From NCBI RefSeq assembly GCF_006716865.1, contig NZ_VFPT01000001.1, positions 2,289,001 to 2,353,000 on the forward strand: 64,000 nt of DNA, read 5' to 3'. Below, one piece after another: positions 34,924-43,168 of this stretch. Both the position numbers and the translations under genes were made by a program. The notes below the pieces were generated by a model, which was given only the letters and a program-made list of their open reading frames with translations, made no database searches and was not told where the DNA came from. Origin of the DNA: Roseinatronobacter monicus. Lineage in GTDB: Bacteria; Pseudomonadota; Alphaproteobacteria; Rhodobacterales; Rhodobacteraceae. Each line of letters opens with the position of its first letter. Position 1 is the first letter of the stretch.

Positions 34924-36597
34924 CTACGGTCCAGACGGACCATAACTGGGTTTTTTCGTCAATCGAGCGCGCTCAACCTGCTCACCAGTTGTTGCTGGAC
35001 TTGCACCAATGCCTTCGTTGCGGAACCACCGACTGCCGCTTCCGCTGCTGATGCTCTGCACCAGTCGACCAATCGCAGCTGACACTCGGCCAAAGACTTC
35101 ACGCATAAGGCCAAAGCTTCTATGTCGCGCTTTGTCGCCCTCTCGATCCTCTCGGCTGAATGCCTGATGGCTATCGCGGATTCGTTGGATTGCTCGGTCA
35201 ACCGATTGACGGATCTCAGCAATTCGCGCTCCATAGGGGTCATTTCCATAGCTCAATTCTCCGTTCTTGGTGTCCTGACGCAAAGACGATCCCGTGGCGT
35301 CATCAGTGGGCAAGGTTGTTGTGTCACTCCATCCGGCAGTACCAGTACCGTCCCCGCTCCGCCCAACGCCACCACCCTCACTGATTGCTCCAGTCCGTTC
35401 TGGGGAGGCCGGATCTCGACCCGTGTCTGAACCGGTCGAGGCATGATCGCGAATACAAGGATCGCTGTTACCACCACCAACACTGCCCCGATCCCCATCG
35501 GCATCACTGTAAAGCGCCAATCCCCCTTGCTCCGCCAAAGCTTGTGCCTGTCTTCCATCTCGCGCATCGTTTTCTGGACCTCTTCCGCCTGCGCGAGGAC
35601 CTCCTTCTGAAGCATCCGCAAGACGTAGCGCGTGCGATCGGCGGCTTCTTTCATATCTTTCTCGGACAATACCTGAACGCCGATTAACTGCCGCTTGAAG
35701 GCTTCGTCGAAGTTCCTCAACTCTTCGCTGATCATCGCTTCGGATTCGCGAATCTCTCTCTCGGTCCTCTCTTGAATTTTTTGCAACAAGGAATTCATCG
35801 ACGCTCCAATCTGAATGAAACAGCCTGTCAGTCAGGCGGTAGGTTTCTGACGTGCCAGTCGATCCGACGCGTCGCATGACAACTTTCGTTGCAGGTTTTG
35901 TCGCCGCTTTCTTAGCGGGCCGAGGTGGCTTGATCTCAAGGCCATCCGCCTCAAGCTCAGCCAAGGCGGCAAGAACATCAGCATGATTACGGACCTTGCC
36001 TAACTCGATCTTGGTAATCACATGTGCCCGAACCGCATCGCGAACTGCTGTTCGGTCTTTGCTCTCGAAGACATGCCTTAACGTGCGCCGCCGGTCGGGA
36101 TCGTCCGGGCTGGCCCATCCCTTCAACGAATTCCAATAGTCGCGAAAGGCGTTGAAATAGCTCTCGGACCGGGGTGGAGCAATATTGAAGGCTGCGCCAT
36201 CGTAGAGTTCTGTGCGCGGCACTACGAAATGCAGTTCAATGTTGCCCTTGTGCAAGTGCTGCACCCACAAGCAGTCGTATTGATCAGCTTCGAGGCCAGC
36301 GAATGCCGCGCGCTCGAAGCCATCGATGACTGCGTCCAGTTCGGTTTGCGATGGCCGATCTTCTGATGCGAAAGCGATGACACCACTGCTGTAACGCCAT
36401 TTGCGGTGAATGCTGTCGATCAATTGAACCGTACGTGCAGCGTCGCCTCGTAAAACTAAGGGATGCGGGTCCCGAATTTCGACCTCACCGGGAATGCGCC
36501 GACGCTCGCTATCGTAAGCAGGTACTGCCTTCGCAAGCAGGTAATTAATCGCTGGTCCGCCACCACCTTGGCCATGTGGAAAGAAGCGGATCATCAT
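34924..36597 (-). CDS. mobA: Relaxase MobA of ColE1-like mobilization type
   Basis: 557 residues. N-terminal relaxase domain: a conserved start MMIRFFPHGQGGGG, then CLWVQHLHKGNIELHFVVPR near residue 108, whose histidines form the metal site that nicks oriT. The C-terminal half (after about 265) is rich in Arg, Gly, Ser and Asp and overlaps two other genes in a second frame. The last 10 residues run into the decayed transposon, so the natural C-terminus may be altered. It starts inside the mobC stop (ATGA). It lets the element be moved by a helper's conjugation system. Confidence 0.88.
   Translation of the reverse strand: MMIRFFPHGQGGGGPAINYLLAKAVPAYDSERRRIPGEVEIRDPHPLVLRGDAARTVQLIDSIHRKWRYSSGVIAFASEDRPSQTELDAVIDGFERAAFAGLEADQYDCLWVQHLHKGNIELHFVVPRTELYDGAAFNIAPPRSESYFNAFRDYWNSLKGWASPDDPDRRRTLRHVFESKDRTAVRDAVRAHVITKIELGKVRNHADVLAALAELEADGLEIKPPRPAKKAATKPATKVVMRRVGSTGTSETYRLTDRLFHSDWSVDEFLVAKNSREDRERDSRIRSDDQRRVEELRRSLQAAVNRRSGIVRERYERSRRSHALRLADASEGGPRAGGRGPENDARDGRQAQALAEQGGLALYSDADGDRGSVGGGNSDPCIRDHASTGSDTGRDPASPERTGAISEGGGVGRSGDGTGTAGWSDTTTLPTDDATGSSLRQDTKNGELSYGNDPYGARIAEIRQSVDRAIQRIRDSHQAFSREDREGDKARHRSFGLMREVFGRVSAAIGRLVQSISSGSGSRWFRNEGIGASPATTGEQVERARLTKKPSYGPSGP
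34959..35249 (-). CDS. mobD: MobD/MbeD-like small protein, nested in mobA
   Basis: 96 residues in a frame different from mobA. The start MTPMERELLRSVNRLTEQ resembles MbeD-type mobilization proteins (ELxLLxxLxxL then helix). The rest is predicted coiled coil. It starts three bases after the mobB stop in the same frame, with GGAG ten bases upstream. In ColE1 the equivalent genes lie in the same place, inside the relaxase gene. Confidence 0.75.
   Translation of the reverse strand: MEMTPMERELLRSVNRLTEQSNESAIAIRHSAERIERATKRDIEALALCVKSLAECQLRLVDWCRASAAEAAVGGSATKALVQVQQQLVSRLSALD
35253..35798 (-). CDS. mobB: MobB/MbeB-like membrane protein, nested in mobA
   Basis: 181 residues in the same frame as mobD and a different frame from mobA, entirely inside mobA. 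The N-terminal 95 residues are helical and charged (MNSLLQKIQERTEREIRESE), followed by a membrane helix VMPMGIGAVLVVVTAILVFA and a small C-terminal part. GGAG lies six bases before ATG 35798. This matches ColE1 MbeB, which holds the relaxosome at the membrane. Two coding frames over the same bases explain the odd composition of the mobA tail. Confidence 0.82.
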   Translation of the reverse strand: MNSLLQKIQERTEREIRESEAMISEELRNFDEAFKRQLIGVQVLSEKDMKEAADRTRYVLRMLQKEVLAQAEEVQKTMREMEDRHKLWRSKGDWRFTVMPMGIGAVLVVVTAILVFAIMPRPVQTRVEIRPPQNGLEQSVRVVALGGAGTVLVLPDGVTQQPCPLMTPRDRLCVRTPRTEN

Positions 36598-36947
36598 TGC
36601 TCGCTTCCTTCTCGCAGAAGCTGCCCAAGTTGCCGCTCGATCACCGTGAGTTGCGTCAAAATGCCAACCGCTTGAAGGCGCGAACCTGCCCCGCTGTTGG
36701 CGTTCACTACCCGCGCGATCTGCGAAAGGTTGTTGCCTGCGAGGGCCAACTGCCGCAACAGCACAGGGTTGACGGTGGCCAAGGGTCGGCGCGGTTGTGG
36801 CGGCAATTGATCCAGCAGCCGACGTACCATTGCGGACAGGCTTTCGTCATATTCGTCCGCGAGATCACCCCAGCGCTTCAAATGTGAGACCGTGCACCTC
36901 ACGCGCAACACGGCATCAAGCTTTTCAGTAGAAATCAGTGAAACCAC
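36594..36947 (-). CDS. mobC: MobC-family relaxosome accessory protein
   Basis: 117 residues. An N-terminal ribbon-helix-helix-like part (RVRCTVSHLKRWGDLADEYD) and the C-terminal MobC signature LLRQLALAGNNLSQIARVVN. MobC proteins bind oriT and help the relaxase open the strands. It overlaps mobA by four bases, so the order is mobC-mobA with nested mobB and mobD. A 24-base palindrome lies 38 bases upstream. Confidence 0.86.
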   Translation of the reverse strand: MVSLISTEKLDAVLRVRCTVSHLKRWGDLADEYDESLSAMVRRLLDQLPPQPRRPLATVNPVLLRQLALAGNNLSQIARVVNANSGAGSRLQAVGILTQLTVIERQLGQLLREGSEQ

Positions 36948-36984
36948 CTAAGCCTCCACGACTGTCTCTTGGGGTTGGGGTTGA

Positions 36985-37008
36985 GGGGAAGGGGCATGCC
37001 CCTTCCCC
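36985..37008. other. 24-base perfect palindrome upstream of mobC, candidate oriT part
   Basis: GGGGAAGGGGCA followed by its exact reverse complement. It lies in the 129-base gap between mobC and repC, where oriT is usually found. It has no T run, so it is not a typical terminator. No nic site consensus is certain. Confidence 0.45.
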
Positions 37009-37076
37009 CACAAGGTGCGTTGCCGTAGGCACAAGCGTAACCTTGCTATCTTCCTCTCTCGGCCTCGTTGCAGCGG

Positions 37077-38165
37077 TCATCCTGTACCTCCGGTTTTGAT
37101 AAGCGCGCTGGTAAGTTCACCGATCAGACGATCCAGAACGGCGACTTCTCTGGCTTCTTTGGAGGCCAACCCAGCGAAAGCGGCAGCAGGGTTTTTGACG
37201 GCATAGGCCGATTTTCGCTGCGTATTCCTGTCCGCTACGATTAGGCAAAGCGCAGTTCGCTGTTCCCCGATCTGGATGCACCTATCTCGCCACAAGCTGC
37301 TGGAAATACCCAACTCGTGTGCTCGATCATGGGCTGCCCGGGTGATCGACTTCCAATCTGGTGGTGCCCCACACGCATACAGATCAATGTACTCGCCTAA
37401 CTGTGTTCCAGCCAAAAGTCGCGCGTGGGCTGGGCTGGCATTCAGCCTGCCCACTTCTTTCGGCTTCTCAGCCATACAGGTTTTGTGTTTCTTTTCTTTG
37501 TTCGTAATGAGTCGGACATTTTCGTCTGACCGGACGGACATTTCTGGCTGACTGACGACTGTCGAAAAATCAGTGAGCACGGCTTCCAGTGCCTCAGCGA
37601 CCTCCTGCATTTTTTTGATATCGGTCAACTCGAGGGGGCGACGGCGGGGCAAGATGCTGGTCGCTGCCTCATCCGCGACATCGTTTTCGAGCGCACGTAT
37701 CTGTCGAAAGAGACTTTGGATGTGCTCACGCAGCCGCTTTTGATCTTCATCTGCCCGGATCTGGCGACTGACCAGCAAACGAATATATTCCGCCTGCTCG
37801 ATTAGTGGTGCAAGATTGATACCTGCAGCGCGCTTAATCACACCGTCAGATCGGTCACCAGAGCGACTTTTGCGTTCGGGGTAAGTGCGACTGATCAGGC
37901 CAGCATCAACAAGCTCAGCCTCGATCCGTCCGATCTGGCGTCTCGACATGCCAAAGATATTTGCAAGCCGCTCCAGCGAATGCCAGATGGCGCAGATTCT
38001 GCCGTTCTGGAAGTCGGCTGGCTGGCAGTTCTCAATTGCGAATGCGAGGTATCGGACCGCACCAGTCGATAGGCCAAGCGCGGTCCTTGCTTGCTGCAGC
38101 AAGTGTTTCAGCCGGTAGGGCGTGATGTCAGTCGGCAGTCCTCGATGGGTTAAAGTTGCACTCAT
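37077..38165 (-). CDS. repC: RepC-like plasmid replication initiator
   Basis: 362 residues from ATG 38165 (AGGTGG upstream). The N-terminal winged HTH includes LERLANIFGMSRRQIGRIEA and SDGVIKRAAGINLAPLIEQA, and the C-terminal part has ELGISSSLWRDRCIQIGEQ then NPAAAFAGL; both blocks match the order of RepC initiators of alphaproteobacterial plasmids. RepC normally opens an origin inside its own gene. No RepA or RepB is beside it. In the chromosome it could start replication of an excised circle. An antisense RNA candidate lies just upstream. Confidence 0.8.
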   Translation of the reverse strand: MSATLTHRGLPTDITPYRLKHLLQQARTALGLSTGAVRYLAFAIENCQPADFQNGRICAIWHSLERLANIFGMSRRQIGRIEAELVDAGLISRTYPERKSRSGDRSDGVIKRAAGINLAPLIEQAEYIRLLVSRQIRADEDQKRLREHIQSLFRQIRALENDVADEAATSILPRRRPLELTDIKKMQEVAEALEAVLTDFSTVVSQPEMSVRSDENVRLITNKEKKHKTCMAEKPKEVGRLNASPAHARLLAGTQLGEYIDLYACGAPPDWKSITRAAHDRAHELGISSSLWRDRCIQIGEQRTALCLIVADRNTQRKSAYAVKNPAAAFAGLASKEAREVAVLDRLIGELTSALIKTGGTG

Positions 38166-38213
38166 GACACCACCTGACTTGCCAGAGATGGGCCGCATGA
38201 GTATTGTCCGACT

Positions 38214-38270
38214 GCAGAAGACTTTTCGAATAGGCCGTTGAGGTGAGTGCCAGCTCTCTCAACGGTTTTT
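38214..38270 (+). ncRNA. Candidate antisense RNA of repC (ctRNA-like)
   Basis: On the strand opposite repC: promoter TTGCCA (38179-38184), 17-base gap, TATTGT (38202-38207), then a hairpin CCGTTGAG (38235-38242) with CTCAACGG (38258-38265) followed by TTTTTC. The predicted RNA is about 57 nt and begins about 50 bases upstream of the repC start. repABC plasmids carry a ctRNA of this size and place that represses repC. Confidence 0.6.
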
Positions 38271-38482
38271 CTTTGATCGACATCCCCATATGAGCAGTTC
38301 ACCCGAGACCGACCGCTCGTTTCGCTTGGTCGACAACGCGGAACAAAGCAGGACTTCCTTGTGTCAGATTTGTGCCTATCGGAAACATGCGTTCCCGCAT
38401 CGTTCTGCAAAAGGCTGCATTTACCTGCAGAGCAGACACCTTTTCCTATTGCTGATTTTACTGGGGATACGTATGTCCGGCG
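38271..38482. other. Right end of the element, no gene seen
   Basis: 212 bases between the ctRNA-like terminator and attR. Open frames here are only extensions of the serC frame. It contains the possible serC promoter given in the next entry and no recognised gene. Confidence 0.5.
38449..38477 (+). promoter_or_regulatory. Possible promoter inside the element reading toward serC
   Basis: TTGCTG (38449-38454), 17-base gap, TATGTC (38472-38477), six bases before attR. It is a moderate match to a sigma-70 promoter and could replace the native serC promoter left at 10237. Confidence 0.35.
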
Positions 38483-38508
38483 GTGGGACACCCTTCCCCA
38501 ACGAAGGG
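38483..38508 (+). repeat. attR: right copy of the 26-bp repeat; serC leader hairpin
   Basis: Identical to 10309-10334. It ends 20 bases before the serC start. CCCTTC (38491-38496) pairs with GAAGGG (38503-38508). The same CCTTCC can instead pair with GGAAGG (38518-38523), the serC ribosome site. Alphaproteobacteria carry a conserved serC leader motif in this place; identity was not tested. Confidence 0.85.
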
Positions 38509-38528
38509 CAAATATCTGGAAGGATACC

Positions 38529-39686
38529 ATGTCTATACCTGTTCAACCGGCAAAGCGCCCGGCTAATTCGCGCTTTTCTTCTGGCCCTTGTGCCAAGATC
38601 CCCACATTCTCGCTCGACAAGCTTGCTGACGCGCCTTTGGGCCGCTCGCACCGTGCAAGTGTCGGCAAGGACAAGCTGAAAGCCGCGATTGACGGCACGC
38701 GCGAAATTCTGGGCGTGCCCGATGATTGCCGCATCGGCATCGTTCCGGCATCCGACACGGGTGCCGTGGAAATGGCGATGTGGTCACTTTTGGGCGCGCG
38801 CAAGACCACAATGGTTGCATGGGAAAGCTTCGGCGCGGGCTGGGTCACAGATGCTGTCAAACAACTGAAGCTGGAGGGCGAGGTCAAGACCGCCGATTAT
38901 GGGCAGATCGTCGATATGGCCAGCATTGATTATGACACCGATGTTGTTTTCACATGGAATGGCACCACATCCGGCGTGCGTATGCCGCATGGCGACATGA
39001 TCCCGGCCGACCGCGCAGGGCTGACCATTTGCGATGCCACATCGGCAGCCTTTGCGATGGACCTGCCGTGGGACAAGCTGGATGTCGTGACCTTCTCTTG
39101 GCAGAAGGTCATGGGCGGCGAGGCCGCGCATGGCATGCTGATCCTGTCGCCCCGCGCGGTTGAGCGGCTGGAAAGCTACACCCCGCCTTGGCCCATGCCC
39201 AAGATTTTCCGCATGACCAAGGGCGGCAAGCTGATTGAAGGCATCTTCAAGGGTGAGACGATCAACACACCGTCCATGCTGGCGGTCGAGGATTATCTGG
39301 TTGCGCTGGATTGGGCGCGCGAGATTGGCGGCCTGCCTGCATTGATCGCGCGTTGCGATGCAAATGCAGATGTGATCGCGCAGTTCTGCGCGACACATGA
39401 CTGGATTGCCAATCTGGCCGATGACCCCGCTACAGCATCGACCACCAGTGTTTGCCTGAAATTCACAGACCCCGGCATTGCCGATGGTGCCGCTTTCGCC
39501 AAGGCCGTTGCAAAACGGCTGGAGAAAGAAGGCGTGGCACTGGACATTGGTGCCTATCGTGACGCGCCTGCGGGCCTGCGCATCTGGTGCGGGGCCACGG
39601 TCGAGACGGCGGATATCGCGGCGCTGATGCCTTGGCTGGACTGGGCCTATCACGCAGAGCGCGCCGCATTGGCTGACGCTGCCTGA
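38529..39686 (+). CDS. serC: Phosphoserine aminotransferase
   Basis: 385 residues from ATG 38529 with GGAAGGAT upstream. It is the alphaproteobacterial SerC type: [10 protein letters not shown] at the start, [16 protein letters not shown], and [14 protein letters not shown] with the PLP-binding lysine. The enzyme converts 3-phosphohydroxypyruvate to phosphoserine using glutamate. It precedes serA; a hairpin terminator lies between, so serA may be only partly read from the serC promoter. Its native upstream region has been displaced by the integrated element. Confidence 0.96.
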   Translation: MSIPVQPAKRPANSRFSSGPCAKIPTFSLDKLADAPLGRSHRASVGKDKLKAAIDGTREILGVPDDCRIGIVPASDTGAVEMAMWSLLGARKTTMVAWESFGAGWVTDAVKQLKLEGEVKTADYGQIVDMASIDYDTDVVFTWNGTTSGVRMPHGDMIPADRAGLTICDATSAAFAMDLPWDKLDVVTFSWQKVMGGEAAHGMLILSPRAVERLESYTPPWPMPKIFRMTKGGKLIEGIFKGETINTPSMLAVEDYLVALDWAREIGGLPALIARCDANADVIAQFCATHDWIANLADDPATASTTSVCLKFTDPGIADGAAFAKAVAKRLEKEGVALDIGAYRDAPAGLRIWCGATVETADIAALMPWLDWAYHAERAALADAA

Positions 39687-39698
39687 ACAGAGCATAGC

Positions 39699-39722
39699 GG
39701 CGGGCCTGCCCCGCCCCTTTTT
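39699..39722 (+). terminator. Hairpin terminator between serC and serA
   Basis: GGCGGG (39699-39704) with CCCGCC (39710-39715), five-base loop, followed by CC and five T. It could reduce read-through into serA. Confidence 0.65.
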
Positions 39723-39753
39723 CCCCTATCCCTTCATTCAAGGAGCCACATCA

Positions 39754-41349
39754 ATGGCACCCAAAGTTCTCGTATCCGACAAACTCTCTGAAACCGCCGT
39801 CCAGATTTTCCGCGATCGCGGGATCGACGTGGATTACCTGCCCGATCTGGGCAAGGACAAAGAAAAGCTGCTCGACGTCATCAACCAGTATGACGGGCTT
39901 GCCATCCGTTCGGCCACCAAGGTTACGGAAAAGCTGCTGGAGGCGGCCACCAACCTGAAAGTTGTGGGCCGTGCGGGCATTGGCGTGGACAATGTCGATA
40001 TTCCCGCCGCCTCGAAAAAAGGGGTGATCGTGATGAACACGCCTTTTGGCAACTCGGTCACGACTGCGGAACATGCCATTTCGCTGATGATGGCCGTGGC
40101 GCGCCAGATCCCCGAAGCCAACGCCTCGACCCATGCCGGAAAATGGGAAAAGTCGCGCTTTATGGGGGTTGAGCTGACCGCCAAGACGCTGGGTGTGATC
40201 GGGGCAGGCAATATCGGCGGCATCGTGTGCGACCGCGCACTGGGGCTGAAGATGAAGGTTGTGGCCTATGACCCCTTCCTGTCCGAGGAGCGTGCGACCA
40301 AACTGGGTGTCACCAAGGTGGATCTGGACACGCTGCTGGCGCGGGCGGATTTCATCACCCTGCATGTGCCGCTGACCGACAAAACCCGCAACATCCTGTC
40401 CGCCGAGAATATCGCCAAGACGAAAAAAGGTGTGCGCATCGTCAACTGTGCGCGGGGCGGGTTGATCGACGAGGACGCTTTGGCCGCAGCGCTGAAATCC
40501 GGCCACGTGGCGGGTGCGGCACTGGATGTGTTCGCGGTGGAACCTGCCACCGAAAGCCCGCTGTTTGGGATGCCCAATGTGGTTGTCACCCCGCATCTGG
40601 GCGCATCGACCACAGAAGCGCAGGAAAATGTCGCCCTGCAAGTGGCAGAGCAGATGTCCGATTACCTGCTGTCAGGGGCGGTGCAGAACGCGCTGAACAT
40701 GCCTTCCGTCACGGCAGAAGAAGCGCGGATTATGGGGCCATGGCTGAAACTGGCGGCACATCTGGGCGCATTCGCAGGACAGATGACAGACGAGCCGATC
40801 AAGGCGATCAACATCCTTTATGATGGTAAGGTTTCGGAAATGAACCTTGACGCATTGGGCTGCGGCGTGATCGCAGGCATCATGAAGGCCACCAATCCAG
40901 ACGTGAATATGGTTTCTGCCCCCGTGGTCGCCAAGGAACGCGGCATCAAGATTTCGACCACGACACAGGCGAAATCGGGCGTGTTTGATGCCTATATCAA
41001 ACTGACCGTTGTGACCGATACGCGCGAACGCTCGATTGCGGGCACGGTCTTCTCGGATGGCAAGCCGCGCTTCATCCAGATCAAGGGCATCACGCTTGAC
41101 GCAGAGGTCGGCAATCACATGCTCTATACCACCAATGAGGATGTGCCCGGCATTATCGGCACCTTGGGCAACACGATGGGCGAGAACGGCGTCAATATCG
41201 CCAACTTTACGCTTGGTCGCTCCGAAGCTGGCAAGAATGCGATTGCGCTTTTGTATCTGGATGCGCCTGCGCCTGATCCTGTGCTGGAGAAGCTGCGCGC
41301 CACCGGCATGTTCCAGCAGGTGCGCCCGCTGGTATTTGATGTCGCCTGA
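39754..41349 (+). CDS. serA: D-3-phosphoglycerate dehydrogenase
   Basis: 531 residues, the long form. N-terminal NAD domain: VVGRAGIGVDNVDIPAA, LGVIGAGNIGGIVCDRAL (nucleotide fold), NCARGGLIDEDAL, and TPHLGASTTEAQENVA with the catalytic histidine. An ASB domain follows (about 320-450), then a C-terminal ACT domain (EDVPGIIGTLGNTMGENGVN) that usually senses serine. First step of serine synthesis. It ends at a strong hairpin. Start ATG has AAGGAGCC upstream. Confidence 0.97.
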   Translation: MAPKVLVSDKLSETAVQIFRDRGIDVDYLPDLGKDKEKLLDVINQYDGLAIRSATKVTEKLLEAATNLKVVGRAGIGVDNVDIPAASKKGVIVMNTPFGNSVTTAEHAISLMMAVARQIPEANASTHAGKWEKSRFMGVELTAKTLGVIGAGNIGGIVCDRALGLKMKVVAYDPFLSEERATKLGVTKVDLDTLLARADFITLHVPLTDKTRNILSAENIAKTKKGVRIVNCARGGLIDEDALAAALKSGHVAGAALDVFAVEPATESPLFGMPNVVVTPHLGASTTEAQENVALQVAEQMSDYLLSGAVQNALNMPSVTAEEARIMGPWLKLAAHLGAFAGQMTDEPIKAINILYDGKVSEMNLDALGCGVIAGIMKATNPDVNMVSAPVVAKERGIKISTTTQAKSGVFDAYIKLTVVTDTRERSIAGTVFSDGKPRFIQIKGITLDAEVGNHMLYTTNEDVPGIIGTLGNTMGENGVNIANFTLGRSEAGKNAIALLYLDAPAPDPVLEKLRATGMFQQVRPLVFDVA

Positions 41350-41363
41350 GACAGACACACCAC

Positions 41364-41392
41364 GCGCGCCTCGGGGTTGACCCGAGGCGCGC
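41364..41392 (+). terminator. 12-bp hairpin after serA
   Basis: GCGCGCCTCGGG, loop GTTGA, CCCGAGGCGCGC. The stem is perfect but the following bases hold only short T runs, so termination may be partial. Confidence 0.7.
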
Positions 41393-41431
41393 TGGCTGCT
41401 TTGCTTTGCGCAAAGTGAAAATAGGAATATT

Positions 41432-42169
41432 ATGCGCAGCTACGCCATTGGCGATATTCACGGGCAGCTTGCCCTTTTGCGCCAGGCTCACGCTTGGATC
41501 GAGGCGGATCGCAAACGCTGTCGTGACCCTGATGCACCGGTGGTTCATCTTGGCGATCTGGTTGACCGTGGCCCGGACAGCGCCGGCGTGATCCGGCATT
41601 TGCGCGAAGGGCAAGAGGGCGGCGCGCCTTGGGTCGTGCTCAAGGGCAATCACGACCGCATGTTCGAAAAATTCCTGACCGATCCGGGCTGGCGCGACCC
41701 CCATATGCGCAAGGATGTCAGCTATCTGCACCCGGTCGTGGGCGGCGCGGAAACGCTGATGTCATATGGTTTGTTCCGGCCAACATCGTATCATATCAGC
41801 CGTGCACGTGCGCAGGTTCTGGAGGCCATCGCCCCCGAAGATATCGACTTCTTAAGCGCCCTGCCCCTGAGATATGAATACGCTCAGGTTTTACACGTGC
41901 ATGCGGGCATTCGCCCCGGTGTGCCGCTGCCAGAGCAAACCGAAGAAGATCAGATCTGGATACGCGAGCCGTTCCTGACAGATACGCGCGATCATGGGCC
42001 GCTCATCATCCATGGGCACACGGTCATTCCCACCCCGACACATTACCGCAACCGGGTGAATATCGACAGCCGGGCCGGGTATGGCGGGCCCCTGACTGCG
42101 ATTGTTGTCGAAGACAGGCAGATCTCGGTCTTGACCGAGACTGGCCGTATCCCCCTAGAGCCGCGTTAA
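41432..42169 (+). CDS. Metallophosphoesterase (serine/threonine protein phosphatase type)
   Basis: 245 residues. Family metal sites are clear: [33 protein letters not shown], a histidine in HVHAGIRPG, and IIHGHTVIP. These match the PrpA/PphA-like single-domain phosphatases; the substrate may be a phosphoprotein or a dinucleotide (ApaH-like), which sequence does not decide. It has its own start 82 bases after serA, beyond the hairpin, and its last four bases overlap the convergent htpX gene. Confidence 0.9.
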   Translation: MRSYAIGDIHGQLALLRQAHAWIEADRKRCRDPDAPVVHLGDLVDRGPDSAGVIRHLREGQEGGAPWVVLKGNHDRMFEKFLTDPGWRDPHMRKDVSYLHPVVGGAETLMSYGLFRPTSYHISRARAQVLEAIAPEDIDFLSALPLRYEYAQVLHVHAGIRPGVPLPEQTEEDQIWIREPFLTDTRDHGPLIIHGHTVIPTPTHYRNRVNIDSRAGYGGPLTAIVVEDRQISVLTETGRIPLEPR

Positions 42170-43053
42170 CCCCAAGGGTTCTGTGCCCGCTGGGGTGCAG
42201 GCGCGCTGATACCGCTTTCTTGTGCCATTCTGGTCAGTGCCGCAATGCGGTTTTGCGTGTTCGGGTGGGTCGAGAACAGCTTGTCACGCTTGTGCACATG
42301 CAGCGGGTTGATGATGAACATATGCGCGGTTTGCGGGTTCTCTTCGGCCTTGTCATAATCAATGCGCGAGGCGAAACCCTGTATCTTTTCCAACGCCGAG
42401 GCCAGCCACATCGGGTTGCCGCAAATCTCGGCGCCCACGCGGTCCGCCTCATACTCGCGCGAGCGTGAAATCGCCATCTGCACCACAGCCGCCGCCAATG
42501 GGGCCAGAATCATCACCGCAAGCATTGCAATCACGCCGCCCGCCCCTTGATTACGGCCCCCACGAAAGAAGAAGGCGAAATTCGCCAGCATCGAGATGGC
42601 ACCGGCAAATGTCGCCGTGATCGTCATGATCAGCGTGTCATAATTGCGGATATGCGCCAGTTCATGCGCCATCACGGCAGCAACCTCTTCGCGCGACATG
42701 CGGCGCAACAGGCCGGTCGTGGCGGCAACGGCAGCATTCTCGGGGTTGCCGCCAGTGGCAAAGGCATTGGGCTGGTCCTGATCGATGACATAGACGCGCG
42801 GATGCGGCATGCCTGCATCATCGGCCAATTGGTGCACCATGCGCTGCAAATCCGGATGAACCTGACTGTTGCATTCCTGTGCGTTATGCATACGCAGCAC
42901 GGCCTTGTCAGAATTCCAATAGGCATAGACATTCATACCTGCCGCCACCACAAAGGCGATCAACAGCCCTGCGCCACCGCCCAGCAAGTAGCCGACCCCC
43001 ATAAATAAGGCGGTCATTGCGGCCATCAGCATGGCTGTCTTCATATACCCCAT
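42166..43053 (-). CDS. htpX: Membrane-bound zinc protease HtpX
   Basis: 295 residues from ATG 43053, chosen because GGAGAG precedes it; the upstream extension lacks such a site. Two N-terminal membrane helices (about 5-50), then the M48 motif [15 protein letters not shown] near residue 130, two more membrane helices, and [15 protein letters not shown] giving the third ligand. HtpX degrades misfolded membrane proteins on the cytoplasmic side of the inner membrane. It is probably stress-controlled in relatives; no heat-shock site was identified here. Confidence 0.95.
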   Translation of the reverse strand: MGYMKTAMLMAAMTALFMGVGYLLGGGAGLLIAFVVAAGMNVYAYWNSDKAVLRMHNAQECNSQVHPDLQRMVHQLADDAGMPHPRVYVIDQDQPNAFATGGNPENAAVAATTGLLRRMSREEVAAVMAHELAHIRNYDTLIMTITATFAGAISMLANFAFFFRGGRNQGAGGVIAMLAVMILAPLAAAVVQMAISRSREYEADRVGAEICGNPMWLASALEKIQGFASRIDYDKAEENPQTAHMFIINPLHVHKRDKLFSTHPNTQNRIAALTRMAQESGISAPAPQRAQNPWG

Positions 43054-43168
43054 CAAGGCTCTCCATCCGGTATTGTTGCGCGGTTTCGTGGCAGATATGG
43101 GCGGCCAAGCCACCTATTGCAAGCGTTTGACCGCGAACATCGCAGCACAACACATAACGGCTGACGCC

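Larger units (their letters stand above)
10309..38508. mobile_element. Integrated mobilizable element (about 28 kb) between serB and serC
   Basis: Bounded by a perfect 26-bp direct repeat. Contents from left to right: tyrosine integrase, two excisionase-type HTH proteins, XRE repressor, ParA-like gene cluster, TetR regulator, nuclease-like protein, type I RM operon with prrC, IS elements, membrane and secreted proteins, HEPN protein, decayed transposon, mob genes, repC. Integrase next to one end, relaxase and a plasmid-type initiator fit an integrative mobilizable element or captured plasmid. No type IV secretion genes are present, so it would need a helper for conjugation. Confidence 0.88.

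Noticed and set aside
36985..37008. Palindrome as a terminator of repC
   Set aside because: No T run on the minus strand after the stem, and its place before mobC fits an origin of transfer better.
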